DNA of 64,000 nt from Stappia taiwanensis. GTDB taxonomy: Bacteria; Pseudomonadota; Alphaproteobacteria; Rhizobiales; Stappiaceae. Made by a program: the position numbers and the translations under genes. The stretch covers positions 124,001 to 188,000 of the forward strand of contig NZ_BMCR01000008.1 in the NCBI RefSeq assembly GCF_014635285.1. Direction: 5' to 3'. The notes under the pieces were generated by a model. It did no database searches. It saw only the letters and a program-made list of their open reading frames with translations, and was not told the DNA's origin. Of this stretch, positions 7,794-18,524 are shown piece after piece. Position 1 is the stretch's first letter, and every line of letters starts with the position of its first letter.

Positions 7794-8865
7794 GCATCCG
7801 CCTTTCGCGCTTTCGGGGTGACAAGGCGGATCCGGAAGCGGACGAACAACCCGGAGACCAGCACGCAGATCAGCGAGGTGGCCACCACCAGATCCGCGAG
7901 ATAGTTGGAAACGCCAATGGCCCGGCTCATGGAATCGGCACCGACGAAGATGCCGGCGATGAACAGCGCGGCGAACACGACCCCGAGCGGCGACAGGCCG
8001 GCCAGCATGGCGACGACAATGCCCGTATAGCCGAAGCCCGGCGACAGATCCGCCGTCAAATAGCCTTTCAGGCCGGCCACTTCGCTGACGCCGGCGAGAC
8101 CTGCGAGCGCGCCGCTGAGCAGACCGACGCGGACGAAGGTGGCGGTCACCGGGATGCCCGCGTGCCGTGCGGCCTCCGGGTTTTCGCCCACCGCGCGGAT
8201 CTCGAAGCCCCAGACCGTGCGCTTCAGGAAGACGTGAACCGCAACCGCCATCACCAGCGCCAGGATCAGGCCGGAATGCACCCGCATTCGCTCCAGCAGC
8301 TTGGGCAGCATCGCCTCGTCGAGCATCGGCTCCGACTGCGGCCAGCCCATGCCCATCGGATCCTTCATCGGCCCTTCGAGCATCATCTGCACGGCGAGGA
8401 TCACCACGAAGTTGAGAAGCAGGGTGGTGACCACCTCATCGGCGCCGAGCCGCACCTTCAAAAGGGTCGGCAACAGCATCATCATGCCGCCAGCAAAGGC
8501 CCCGGCGAGCACCACCAGCGGGATCAGCAGGGCGGGCGGCGCGGAGATCGCGCCGGTGCCGACGGCAACCGCCGCCAGCGCCCCGGCATAAAGCTGGCCT
8601 TCTCCGCCGATATTCCAAAGCCGGGCGCGGAACGCCACGGCGGCGGCCAGTCCGGTCAGGATCAGCGGCGTTGCCCGGGCCAGCAGCTCGGAAAAGGCAA
8701 AGACCGACCCGAACGCGCCCCTGGCCATCAGAAGATAGGCCTCAAGCACCGGCGCGCCGGCGGCGGCAATCGGCAGGCTGGCAAGCAGAAGGGCCACCAG
8801 CGCGGCGGCGACCGGCGCGCCAACGCGGCGGGCGGAGGAGACGTTTTCGCGCGGCTCGAAGCGGA

Positions 8866-8869
<4 letters not shown>
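7790..8869 (-). CDS. BMP-type (nucleoside-like) ABC transporter permease, first subunit
   Basis: A 359-residue membrane permease, YufP/NupP-like. A basic N-terminal tail (MIRFEPRENVSSARRVG) precedes the first membrane helix at residues about 20-40, and several hydrophobic helices follow. WNIGGEGQLYAGALAA near residue 90 is the conserved segment of this subunit, and GENPEAARHAGIPV is the cytoplasmic loop expected to contact the ATPase. Start and stop both overlap the neighbouring genes by four bases, giving tight translational coupling with the ATPase and second permease. Confidence 0.88.
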
Positions 8870-10416
<1,547 letters not shown>

Positions 10417-10511
10417 GACCTCTCCCTTAGGGTGTGCCGCACCTTGCACCGGGACCCCGGCGCCGGGTGGCAGCCTCGCTTCTTCTTGTGATGACGGTTA
10501 TCGGGACGGCA

Positions 10512-10564
10512 GCCTCCGCCGGCAGGCGGAGGCACGTGTCTGGCTGCGGCCCTCGGGCCGCAGC
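10512..10564 (-). terminator. Two tandem stem-loops between binding-protein and ATPase genes
   Basis: Read on the minus strand, the binding-protein stop is followed by a 10-base perfect stem (10564-10555 with 10552-10543, GCTGCGGCCC and its complement) and then a 9-base perfect stem (10533-10525 with 10520-10512, GCCTCCGCC and its complement, loop GGCA on the plus strand). Neither has a U-run. In ABC operons such structures after the binding-protein gene commonly limit read-through and protect the upstream mRNA 3' end, giving excess binding protein. That role is inferred here. Confidence 0.6.
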
Positions 10565-10569
10565 GCCGG

Positions 10570-11574
10570 TTACATGGTCGACTTGGGTTCGCCGTCGTTG
10601 ACGTTGACCCGGAACAGACCGTCGCGGATTTCCTGTTCCTTGGCGCGCGCGGCGGCCACCGCGTCGGCATCGGCAAGGCTTTCATCGACGACGAAGCTGC
10701 CGCCGCCATGGCCCATGTAGCTGTACTGGCCGTAGTCGATCGGCTCGAAGGCATCGCCGGAAACCACCTCGATCACCCGGTCGATGGTCGGCTCCATGTG
10801 CCACAGGGCGCTGGACAGGATCGTGCCGGGATAATCGGCGGCGGTGTCGATCACATTGCCGATGGCCAGAATGCCCTTTTCCTTGGCCGCGTCGGACACG
10901 CCGAAGCGCTCGGCATAGAGGATGTCCGCGCCCTTCTCGATCATCGCGAAGGCGGATTCCTTGGCCTTTGGCGGGTCGTACCAGGAGTTGATGAAGGTGA
11001 CGAGGAACTTGACGTCCGGATTGACCGCCTTCGCCCCGTCCATGAAGGCGTTCATCAGCCGGTTGACCTCGGGGATGGCATAGCCGCCGATCATGCCGAT
11101 GACATTCGACTTGGTGGCCTTGCCGGCGATCATGCCGGTGAGATAGCTCGGCTCATGGATCCAGTTGTCGAACACGGCGAAATTCGGCTTGGCCGGACCG
11201 AAGGACGAGCCCATCAGGAAGGCGGTGTCCGGGTATTCCGCCGCGACCTTGCGCGCGGCGCGCTCCACGGCGAAGGCCTCGCCGATGACCAGATCCATTC
11301 CCGCTTCCGCATATTCGCGCATCACGCGCTCATAATCGGTGTTGGCGACATTCTCGGAGTAGGTGTAGGTGACGTCGCCGCGCTCCTCGGCGGCCTTCAG
11401 CGCCGTGTGGATCCGTCCAACCCACTGCTGTTCGACCGGAACCGTGTAGATCGCGGCAACCTTCAACGGCTTGTCCTTGGCGATCGCGGGTGCCCCTGCG
11501 ACCGCGACTGCGGCCGCCGCAGCCAGACCGAGAACGGCCCGCCGCGTGACGGCAAAACGGGAAAGAAATGCCAT
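10570..11574 (-). CDS. BMP-family ABC transporter substrate-binding protein
   Basis: A 334-residue periplasmic binding protein of the BMP/Med (PnrA-like) family, the ligand receptor of the importer encoded downstream. The N-terminus MAFLSRFAVTRRAVLGL with an Ala-rich core ending APAIA-KDK has a twin-arginine look (TRRAVLGL), so Tat export is possible. The family segments IYTVPVEQQWVGRIH, VIGEAFA and GMIGGYAIPEVNRLMNAF are present. There is no lipobox Cys. The ATG at 11574 follows AGGGGGAAAC. Related proteins bind purine nucleosides or, in some proteobacteria, other small nitrogenous ligands, so the substrate is not fixed by sequence. Confidence 0.88.
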   Translation of the reverse strand: MAFLSRFAVTRRAVLGLAAAAAVAVAGAPAIAKDKPLKVAAIYTVPVEQQWVGRIHTALKAAEERGDVTYTYSENVANTDYERVMREYAEAGMDLVIGEAFAVERAARKVAAEYPDTAFLMGSSFGPAKPNFAVFDNWIHEPSYLTGMIAGKATKSNVIGMIGGYAIPEVNRLMNAFMDGAKAVNPDVKFLVTFINSWYDPPKAKESAFAMIEKGADILYAERFGVSDAAKEKGILAIGNVIDTAADYPGTILSSALWHMEPTIDRVIEVVSGDAFEPIDYGQYSYMGHGGGSFVVDESLADADAVAAARAKEQEIRDGLFRVNVNDGEPKSTM

Positions 11575-11675
11575 GTGTTTCCCCCTGGCGCTTGGATGAT
11601 GCGGCTGGATTTGACCATAGAACAGGCGCGCCCACAATGGAGGCAGGCAGGCCGGCAAGCTGTTTTTTGAACGAA

Positions 11676-11706
11676 TGGACAAAATTTGATCGTTTGGACA
11701 AATTTT
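11676..11706 (-). promoter_or_regulatory. Direct repeat upstream of the BMP importer (candidate regulatory site)
   Basis: TGGACAAAATTT (11676-11687) and TGGACAAATTTT (11695-11706) are near-identical 12-base direct repeats with a 19-base period (just under two helical turns), about 100 bases upstream of the binding-protein start and within the only AT-rich part of this 275-base gap. On the transcribed strand the repeats read as TTTGTCCA. They may be activator or repressor half-sites. No regulator gene is adjacent. Nothing else that looks coding is seen between 11575 and 11849. Confidence 0.45.
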
Positions 11707-11849
11707 CACCGCTGGGCGGCAAGATTTCCCGCATCGCACACTGGGATCATGCCGCATCGCACCTTGGCCAGAGGTGAGAAAGACCGGCAAGAAACGGCGC
11801 GGAACGCCCCGTCATCTTGGCTCCGGCCTTGCCGCGCAGCGTGTCCGCT

Positions 11850-13418
11850 TCAGCTTGCACCGGACCGGCGCCGGGCACGCAACAGGATGCTCTTCAGGTC
11901 GACCACACCGGTCAGCTGCGTGAACAGCGCGAACAGGATCATCCCGCTTGCGACCAGCGCCGCCAGCGCGGCAAAGCGGATCACCAGCAGTGGCGAGGCC
12001 AGTGCGCCGGCCAGCAGCATCCCGCCGGCGTAGACCCCAACGCCCATCAGCACGCTGGCAAGCGCCAACAGCGGCAGGCGCCGGCGCGCGTTCGGGTCGA
12101 GACGAAAATACCCGCGCCGCCACAAGGTGCCGGCGAGCAGACCGGTGTTGACCCAGCCGGCCAGGGTGGTGGCAACGGCAATGCCCACATGGCCGAGAAA
12201 CGGTGACAGGGCCAGCGCGCCGATGACATTGACCGCCATGCCGACGCCGGCAAACCACATCGGCGTCACCGTGTCTTCCCGGGCGAAGAACCCGGGCGAG
12301 AACACCTTGTTGAGCACGAAGGCGGGCAGCCCGGCGGCATAGGCGACAAGCGCCGCCGTGGTGGCGGTGGTGGCCGCCGCATCGAAGGCGCCGCGCTGAT
12401 AGAGCACGGAGACGATGGCCTCGGGCACGACGATCAACGCCACGGTGGCCGGCAGGGTCAGCGCCAGGGCGAATTCCAGCGCCCGGTTCAGCGTCCGGTT
12501 CGCCGCCTGATCCTCGCCGGAGCGCAAGGTGCGCGACAGGTCCGGCAGCAGCACCACGCCGATGGCGATGCCGACGACGCCCAGCGGCAATTGGTAGATC
12601 CGGTCCGCATAGTAGAGATAGGAAACCGCGCCGGCCTGGGCCGAGGCGATGATGGTGCCGACGGCAATGTTGATCTGGGTGATGCCACCGGCAACCACGC
12701 CGGGAATGCCCAGCGCCCACAGCCGCTTGACCGCCGGGGTCAGGCGCGGGCGACGCAGGGGCACGGAAAACCCCATGTGCCGGACAGCACCATAGACAAG
12801 CGCAAGCTGGGCAAGGCCGGCCACGGTCACGCCCGCCGCAAGAGTGGCACCAAGGCCCGTGCCCGGCTCCAGACCGCTGGCCCAGATGCCGCTGAGGACG
12901 ATGATCATCACGATGTTCAGCACCACCGGCGCCAGCGCGGCGGCGGCAAACCGCCGATAGGTGTTGAGAATGCCGGAGAGGAAGGCGACCAGCGACATGC
13001 ACAGCAGATACGGAAAGGTGATCCGCGAGAGCAGCACCGCCAGATCGAACTTTTCCGGATCGGAGGCAAAGCCCGGCGCCAGCACCCAAACGAGCGCCGG
13101 CATCGCCACCTCGGCAAGCGCGGTCAGGGCCAGAAGCGTCCATAGCAGCGCGGCGAGGATCTCGGCGGCGAACCCACGCGCGCCGGCATCCCCCTGCTCT
13201 TCCACCGACCGGGCAAACAGGGGCACGAAGGCGGAGTTGAACGCCCCTTCGGCAAACAAGCGGCGGAACAGGTTCGGCAGGCGAAAGGCGACGAAGAAGG
13301 CATCGGCGACCGGTCCGGCACCAACGAAAGCGGCGATCATCACATCGCGGAAGAAGCCGAGCACGCGACTTGTCATCGTCGCGCCGCCCACGGTCGCGAA
13401 ATTGCGGAGCAGACTCAT
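11850..13418 (-). CDS. murJ: Lipid II flippase MurJ
   Basis: A 522-residue multi-pass inner-membrane protein of the MviN/MurJ family, which flips lipid II across the cytoplasmic membrane for peptidoglycan synthesis. The N-terminal segment SLLRNFATVGGATMTSRVLGFFRDVMIAAFVGAG and the following DAFFVAFRLPNLFRRLFAEGAFNSAFVP are the family hallmark, with conserved Arg residues in the first two helices. About fourteen hydrophobic segments are visible along the length. It follows glnD by nine bases, an order common in Hyphomicrobiales. Essential in most bacteria. Confidence 0.95.
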   Translation of the reverse strand: MSLLRNFATVGGATMTSRVLGFFRDVMIAAFVGAGPVADAFFVAFRLPNLFRRLFAEGAFNSAFVPLFARSVEEQGDAGARGFAAEILAALLWTLLALTALAEVAMPALVWVLAPGFASDPEKFDLAVLLSRITFPYLLCMSLVAFLSGILNTYRRFAAAALAPVVLNIVMIIVLSGIWASGLEPGTGLGATLAAGVTVAGLAQLALVYGAVRHMGFSVPLRRPRLTPAVKRLWALGIPGVVAGGITQINIAVGTIIASAQAGAVSYLYYADRIYQLPLGVVGIAIGVVLLPDLSRTLRSGEDQAANRTLNRALEFALALTLPATVALIVVPEAIVSVLYQRGAFDAAATTATTAALVAYAAGLPAFVLNKVFSPGFFAREDTVTPMWFAGVGMAVNVIGALALSPFLGHVGIAVATTLAGWVNTGLLAGTLWRRGYFRLDPNARRRLPLLALASVLMGVGVYAGGMLLAGALASPLLVIRFAALAALVASGMILFALFTQLTGVVDLKSILLRARRRSGAS

Positions 13419-13427
13419 GTGGCCTCG

Positions 13428-16244
13428 CTATACGGCGCTGGTGCGGCGCGGCCGCCGGCGCCCGGGCTCCTCGCCCTCTTCGCCGTCGACGGCCTCGCAC
13501 AACCGCGTGCGAATGGCTTCCTGCCGGCCGATATTGCCAATTTTCTGACCGGTCAGATCGGTCACATAAAAGACATCCACCACCCGCTCGCCGAACGTGG
13601 CGATATGGGCGGAATTGATGTTGAGATTGAGCCCCGAGATCGCTCGGGTCAGATCGAACAAGAGCCCCGGGCGATCCAGCCCGGACACCTCCAGCACCGT
13701 GTGCCGGTTCGACCAGGAATTGTTCACGAGCACCTCCGCCTCGATGCGGAAGGCCTTCATCCGCCCGCGCGCCGCCGCCTTGCGGGCAACGCTGTCCGGC
13801 AAACGCTCCTGGCCGCGCAGGGCCTTTTCGATCAGGGTGCAGATCCGCTCGCCGCGGCGCAGCTCATCGTCATCTCGCGGCAGTTCCCGGGAAATGAAGA
13901 TGGTGTCGAGCGCATAGCCGTCGGTGGTGGTGTCGATCTGCGCATCGACGATATTGGCGCCGGCAACGAAACAGGCGCCGGCGATGGTCGAGAGCAGCTT
14001 GGGATGATCCGCCGCCAGAACGGTGATCTCGGTAACCTCCTCGAAGGCATGCGCCACCACGCGCGAGGCGAACCCGGTCGCCGCCGCATCCGCCTCGCGG
14101 ATCATCTGTGCATCGGCCAGCTTGCGTTCCAGCGGCACCCGCAGCCAGTAGGCCGGATAGTGGCGCTCCAGATAGGCTTCCCGCGCCTCCGGTTCCCAGG
14201 AGGCCAGCGCCTCGGCCAGTTCGGCCTTGGCCGCCGCTACCCGCTGGCTGTGTGGCGCCTGGCTGTGGCCGCCGCTCAGCAGCGGCTCCGTCTCATAATA
14301 GAGCGTGCGCAGCAACTGCCCCTTCCAGCCGTTGAACACATTCGGCCCGACGGCGCGGATATCGGCGACGGTGAAGATCAGCAGCAGCTTCAGCCGCTCA
14401 AGGCTCTGCACCACGCGGGCGAAATCCTCGATGGTCTTGCGGTCCGACAGATCGCGGGACTGGGCGATGGTGCTCATATCGAGGTGATGCTCGACCAGCC
14501 AGGCGACCGTATCCGTCTCCGAGGCGCTGAGGCCGAGGCGCCGACACAGGCGCCGGGCAATGCGCGCACCGGCGATCGAGTGGTCTTCCGGCCGCCCCTT
14601 GGCGATATCATGCAAGAGCATGGCGACGAACAGCACCTTGCGGTTCTGGATCGTCCGGATCAGATCGGTGGCCAGCGGATGATCGTCGCCGGCCTCGCCG
14701 CGCTCGATCTCACCCAAAACGCCGATGGAGCGGATCAGATGCTCATCGACGGTGTAGTGGTGATACATGCTGAACTGCATCATCGCCACGACCTTGCCGA
14801 AATCCGGCAGGAACCGGCCCAGAACGCCAGTCTCGTTCATCTTGCGCAGCAGGGTTTCCGGATCGCTGCGCGAGGTCAGAACCTGAAGGAACAGACGGTT
14901 CGCCTCCGGGTCCTCGCGCATCTTCGGGCCGATCAGCTTGAGCGAGCGGCGCACCCGCTTCAGCATCTCCGGATGCAGCATCGCCGAATGCCGCTCGGCG
15001 AGCGCAAACAGACGAATGAGATTGACCGGATCCTTCTCGAAGGCGCTTTCCGAGGCCAGGTTGAGCCGACCGTTGTCGATGACGAATTCGGGGAATCCCT
15101 TGACCAGGCGGCGACGGCGGTTGCGCCCGGTGAGCTGGCCGATCAGCCGTGACAGCGGTTGCGGCGCCTTGGCGTGCTGCTCCTCCAGCGCGGCGCAGAA
15201 GATCCGGGTCAGATCGCCCACATCCTTGGCCACGAGGAAGTAGTGCTTCATGAAGCGCTCGACGTCCTTCATGCCCGGGTGCTGGGTATAGCCCAGCCGC
15301 ACGGCAATCTCGCGCTGCACGTCGAAGGACAGCCGCTCCTCGGCCCGCCCGGTAAGAAAATGCAGGTGACAGCGCACCGCCCAGAGAAAGTCCTCGCCCT
15401 TCTTGAACCGCTGATAGTCGGCGCGGGAGAACACCCCGGCCTTGATCAGGCCGGCGCCGGACCGGACCCGATAAAAATACTTGGAGATCCAGAACAGGGT
15501 GTTGAGGTCGCGCAAGCCCCCCTTGCCTTCCTTGACATTGGGCTCGACCAGATAGCGCGAGGTGCCCTGGCGCCGGTGGCGCTCGTCCCGCTCGGCCAGC
15601 TTGGCGGCGATGAACTCCGGCCCGGAGCCGGCGACCACCTCCGTGTCGAAGCGGCGCACCATATCGGCGAACAGCGCCTTGTCGCCCCAGATGAAGCGCG
15701 CCTCCAGCACCGCCGTGCGGATCGTCATGTCGGAGCGAGACAGGCGCAGGCATTCCTCCACGTTGCGGGTGGCATGACCGACCTTCAGCCCCAGGTCCCA
15801 CAGCATGTAGAGAATATATTCGACCACCTGCTCGCCCCAGGGGGTCTGCTTATAGGGCAGCAGGAACAACAGATCGACATCCGACCCCGGCGCCAGCGTG
15901 CCCCGGCCATAGCCGCCAACAGCCACCACCGCCATGCGTTCGGCGGCGGACGGATTCTTCACCCGGTAGACGTGATGCAGCGCATAGTCGTAGATGACGC
16001 GGATCACCTCATCCTGCACATGAGACAGGCGCCGGGCGCACAAGGTGCCGCCGCCATCCTCGAACAATCGCTTTTCGGCAACCTCGCGCGCCTGACGCAT
16101 GGCCGCCTTCAGCAGGGACAGCGCCTCGGCGCGCACACGCATATCCGACCCGTCGCCATCATAGGGCACGGTGAGGGCCGTCAACTGGCGGCGCAACTCC
16201 TGCGAATCGATCAGTCCGGCAAGCGGATCCGCTGTCTTGCTCAT
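13428..16244 (-). CDS. glnD: Bifunctional PII uridylyltransferase/uridylyl-removing enzyme GlnD
   Basis: A 938-residue nitrogen sensor that uridylylates PII protein under nitrogen limitation and removes UMP when glutamine is high. The nucleotidyltransferase motif GGYGRG is near residues 110-115, with metal-binding Asp122 and Asp124 (SDVDLLF). An HD domain (HDIAKGRPEDHS) near the middle carries the uridylyl-removing activity, and two ACT domains at the C-terminus sense glutamine. The start is set at the ATG at 16244 (MSKTADPL) rather than 28 codons upstream because the extension is Arg/Pro-rich and unlike the family. The ribosome-binding site is weak. Probably co-transcribed with murJ. Confidence 0.94.
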   Translation of the reverse strand: MSKTADPLAGLIDSQELRRQLTALTVPYDGDGSDMRVRAEALSLLKAAMRQAREVAEKRLFEDGGGTLCARRLSHVQDEVIRVIYDYALHHVYRVKNPSAAERMAVVAVGGYGRGTLAPGSDVDLLFLLPYKQTPWGEQVVEYILYMLWDLGLKVGHATRNVEECLRLSRSDMTIRTAVLEARFIWGDKALFADMVRRFDTEVVAGSGPEFIAAKLAERDERHRRQGTSRYLVEPNVKEGKGGLRDLNTLFWISKYFYRVRSGAGLIKAGVFSRADYQRFKKGEDFLWAVRCHLHFLTGRAEERLSFDVQREIAVRLGYTQHPGMKDVERFMKHYFLVAKDVGDLTRIFCAALEEQHAKAPQPLSRLIGQLTGRNRRRRLVKGFPEFVIDNGRLNLASESAFEKDPVNLIRLFALAERHSAMLHPEMLKRVRRSLKLIGPKMREDPEANRLFLQVLTSRSDPETLLRKMNETGVLGRFLPDFGKVVAMMQFSMYHHYTVDEHLIRSIGVLGEIERGEAGDDHPLATDLIRTIQNRKVLFVAMLLHDIAKGRPEDHSIAGARIARRLCRRLGLSASETDTVAWLVEHHLDMSTIAQSRDLSDRKTIEDFARVVQSLERLKLLLIFTVADIRAVGPNVFNGWKGQLLRTLYYETEPLLSGGHSQAPHSQRVAAAKAELAEALASWEPEAREAYLERHYPAYWLRVPLERKLADAQMIREADAAATGFASRVVAHAFEEVTEITVLAADHPKLLSTIAGACFVAGANIVDAQIDTTTDGYALDTIFISRELPRDDDELRRGERICTLIEKALRGQERLPDSVARKAAARGRMKAFRIEAEVLVNNSWSNRHTVLEVSGLDRPGLLFDLTRAISGLNLNINSAHIATFGERVVDVFYVTDLTGQKIGNIGRQEAIRTRLCEAVDGEEGEEPGRRRPRRTSAV

Positions 16245-16367
16245 GGGTTCAGGTCCGCGTTTTTCCTGGTTTCCGGCCGCGCCGGCCTCTCCGGTTTTCG
16301 TGCAAGCGGGGCGCGAGGGTACGCGCATGGCCGCATCCGGTCGAGTCCGGCGCGCAACATGCCCGCC

Positions 16368-16739
16368 TTACACGCCATCGCGCGCGGCCGCCGCCTTCAC
16401 CTGGTAAAGAAGCTGTTCCAGGCTCTCTTTCGACAAGCCGTCGATCTTCTGTGCCAGCAGATTGGCAAGTTCGGTCGCCTCCGGATCAAGTCCGCCGGTG
16501 TCGATCGTGATCTTCGGGTCGGACATTTCGGCAAGTCGCTGCAGTTCCTCCGCCTCGTCCCAGATGACATTGAAGAAGGCAATGATCCGCTGCACCATGA
16601 ACCAGGTCGGCCGGCCGCGCCGGCCATGTTCCAGCGCGGACAGGTAGGCGGAGGAGACCGCCAGCGCCGCCGCCATGTCGGCCTGGGTGATGCCGCGCTT
16701 CTTGCGCAGCTCCCGCACCTTGGCGCCGAAGGGGGTCAC
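16368..16739 (-). CDS. Small XRE-family helix-turn-helix regulator
   Basis: A 123-residue protein with an XRE-type HTH in the first 65 residues (VRELRKKRGITQADMAAALAVSSAYLSALE) and a helical C-terminal part of unknown role. It starts with GTG at 16739, and the GTGA overlaps the stop of the Smr gene by four bases, so it is translationally coupled to Smr. No PIN or peptidase domain is attached and no toxin gene is adjacent, so a toxin-antitoxin role is not supported. It is the last gene of the Tim44-like/MltA/Smr/XRE run, which recurs in Hyphomicrobiales. Targets unknown. Confidence 0.85.
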   Translation of the reverse strand: MTPFGAKVRELRKKRGITQADMAAALAVSSAYLSALEHGRRGRPTWFMVQRIIAFFNVIWDEAEELQRLAEMSDPKITIDTGGLDPEATELANLLAQKIDGLSKESLEQLLYQVKAAAARDGV

Positions 16740-17317
16740 AGGCGCCTCCCTCGGCCCGCCTTGCGCAGGCGTACATATAGGGCGCCGCCACCGCCATGGG
16801 CGGGGTGCGCCTCCTCGAAACCGACCACCAGAGACCTCATTTCGGGAAAGGCGAGCCATTGCGGCACCACCCGGCGCAAGATGCCGCGCCCTTCCGCAGC
16901 CATGCTGCCTGCCCCCTTGCCGGTGATCACCAGCACCAGGGTGAAACCGCGCGCCTGTGCCTGAGACAGAAACCCGCGCAGCCGCACATGCGCCTCGGCC
17001 TGGGTCAGGCCATGCAGGTCGATGCGGGCATCGATCGACCGGGTGCCTCGGGCCAGCTTGCGGCGCTGGCGCGGCTCGATCGGCGCCAGCGGCGGCTGGG
17101 AGGGACGGGCCGGCGGGCGCAGCGCCGTCTGGGTCTTGGGCGCGGTTGGTCGGCCGGACTTCTCCGCTGGCGCCGCTCCGGCTTCCGGCGCCTCCGGCTC
17201 AACAGGTTCCGGCCGCACCGGGCGTCCAGGCAGCGGCGTGACATGGGCGGTCACCTGCGCCCACAACTTGCGCTCGTCGGGAGAGGGCAGGCGTGTGCCC
17301 TTGCGTCCCCGGCTCAC
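16736..17317 (-). CDS. Smr-domain protein
   Basis: A 193-residue protein with a Smr (small MutS-related) nuclease-type domain in residues about 95-190. Diagnostic motifs are IDLHGLTQAEAH near residue 98 and VITGKGAGS near residue 131. Residues 25-90 are Pro/Ala-rich and probably disordered. Stand-alone Smr proteins in alphaproteobacteria have poorly defined roles; related Smr domains act as DNA or RNA endonucleases. The ATG overlaps the mltA-like stop as ATGA, and the stop overlaps the XRE start. Confidence 0.88.
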   Translation of the reverse strand: MSRGRKGTRLPSPDERKLWAQVTAHVTPLPGRPVRPEPVEPEAPEAGAAPAEKSGRPTAPKTQTALRPPARPSQPPLAPIEPRQRRKLARGTRSIDARIDLHGLTQAEAHVRLRGFLSQAQARGFTLVLVITGKGAGSMAAEGRGILRRVVPQWLAFPEMRSLVVGFEEAHPAHGGGGALYVRLRKAGRGRRL

Positions 17318-18519
17318 GAGGCGCCTCGCGGCAGCAGCACCGTCATCGCCGCCTCATGCTGGATCGGGCCGGCCTTTTCCCCTGCCGCCGCGCCGGAGCC
17401 GAAGAACACATCGCCCCGGGCCGCGCCAGTGATCGCCGATCCGGTGTCCTCGGCCAGCATCAACCGTTGGAACGAACGCATCCCGCCGCCCGCCCCGAGC
17501 GGCAGCTCCGCCGAGACGAACACCGGCGCGCCATAGGTGTGAAACCCCGCATCCACCGCCAGACTGCGGCCGGCCATCAGCGGCAGGCCCGCAGCCCCGA
17601 CCGGCCCTTCCTCAGGCGAGATTTCGGTCACCTCGCGAAAGAAGATGTAGGAGCGGTTGCGCCGCAACACAGCGTCGATTTCCTCGGGATTGTCCGCCAG
17701 CCAGCCACGCAGCACCGCCATGGTCACCGTGCCGGGTTTGGCCAACCCCCGCTCGATCATCACCCGGCCGATCGGCGCATAGGGATGCCCGGTCTTGCCG
17801 GCGTAACCGACCCGCATGACACCGCCCCCTTCCAGCCGGATGCGGGCGGAGCCTTGCACGTGGATGTAAAACGCATCGACCGGATCGGCGAGCCAGACCA
17901 GTTCCAGCCCGTGCCCAGAGAGCGCCCCGTCCATGATGGCGCCGCGATCCGGCGGGCGACGGAGGGTGCCGTCACGGTCACGCAAGGCGAACGGCCAGTC
18001 CTTGTCGGCCCAGGCTGGACGGTTCGCCTCGGTCAGTGCCACCAGCTCGGGCGGGCGCCGCAGGAGCGGATAGGGGTAGGCGGCGCTTCTGGTCCGGGCA
18101 CCGCGATATTCCGGCTCGAAATAGCCGGTCAGAAAGCCTTTGGCCGCGATCCGGTGCGGGAGAAACGCCTCTTCGAAAAACCGGCGCGCAGCCGAAGCGC
18201 CCCCCGCCGCCCAGGCCCTCCGGGCACTGGGGCACAGCGCGGCAAGCGCCTCGGGGTCGATGCCGAAGGCGCCCGTCTTGCCGACAAAGCCCTTGTCGCA
18301 ATGGCGCAGGAAGCCAGCGAGCGCGGCCCGGTGGTCCTCCTCCGCCCAGCCGGGCATTTCGGTAAATGTTGTGGGGTGCAGAAGGGGCATTGCCTGTCCG
18401 GGCTTGTCGGATGCGGCTCGCGCCGGAGAGGCTCCGGCCAAGACCATCCCGGCCATCAGCAGCAGAACGGCAAGAGGGGCGGATGATGACCGCCCCTCGA
18501 TGGATCCCGGTCGGGCCAC
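17314..18519 (-). CDS. mltA: Membrane-bound lytic murein transglycosylase A (MltA)
   Basis: A 401-residue peptidoglycan lytic transglycosylase that cleaves glycan strands to 1,6-anhydro-muropeptides. A signal peptide is visible (hydrophobic stretch LAVLLLMAGMVLAGASPARA, cleavage near residue 36) but without a lipobox Cys, so it is probably periplasmic rather than a lipoprotein. The MltA domain shows GYFEPEYRG near residue 133 and a C-terminal 3D-domain segment LAEDTGSAITGAARGDVFFGSG containing the catalytic Asp. It follows the Tim44-like gene by five bases and overlaps the smr gene by four. Confidence 0.92.
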   Translation of the reverse strand: MARPGSIEGRSSSAPLAVLLLMAGMVLAGASPARAASDKPGQAMPLLHPTTFTEMPGWAEEDHRAALAGFLRHCDKGFVGKTGAFGIDPEALAALCPSARRAWAAGGASAARRFFEEAFLPHRIAAKGFLTGYFEPEYRGARTRSAAYPYPLLRRPPELVALTEANRPAWADKDWPFALRDRDGTLRRPPDRGAIMDGALSGHGLELVWLADPVDAFYIHVQGSARIRLEGGGVMRVGYAGKTGHPYAPIGRVMIERGLAKPGTVTMAVLRGWLADNPEEIDAVLRRNRSYIFFREVTEISPEEGPVGAAGLPLMAGRSLAVDAGFHTYGAPVFVSAELPLGAGGGMRSFQRLMLAEDTGSAITGAARGDVFFGSGAAAGEKAGPIQHEAAMTVLLPRGAS

Positions 18520-18524
18520 GGCCC

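Noticed and set aside
16368-16739. Antitoxin of a toxin-antitoxin pair
   Set aside because: No toxin-like gene is adjacent and the gene is coupled to smr in a conserved housekeeping run.
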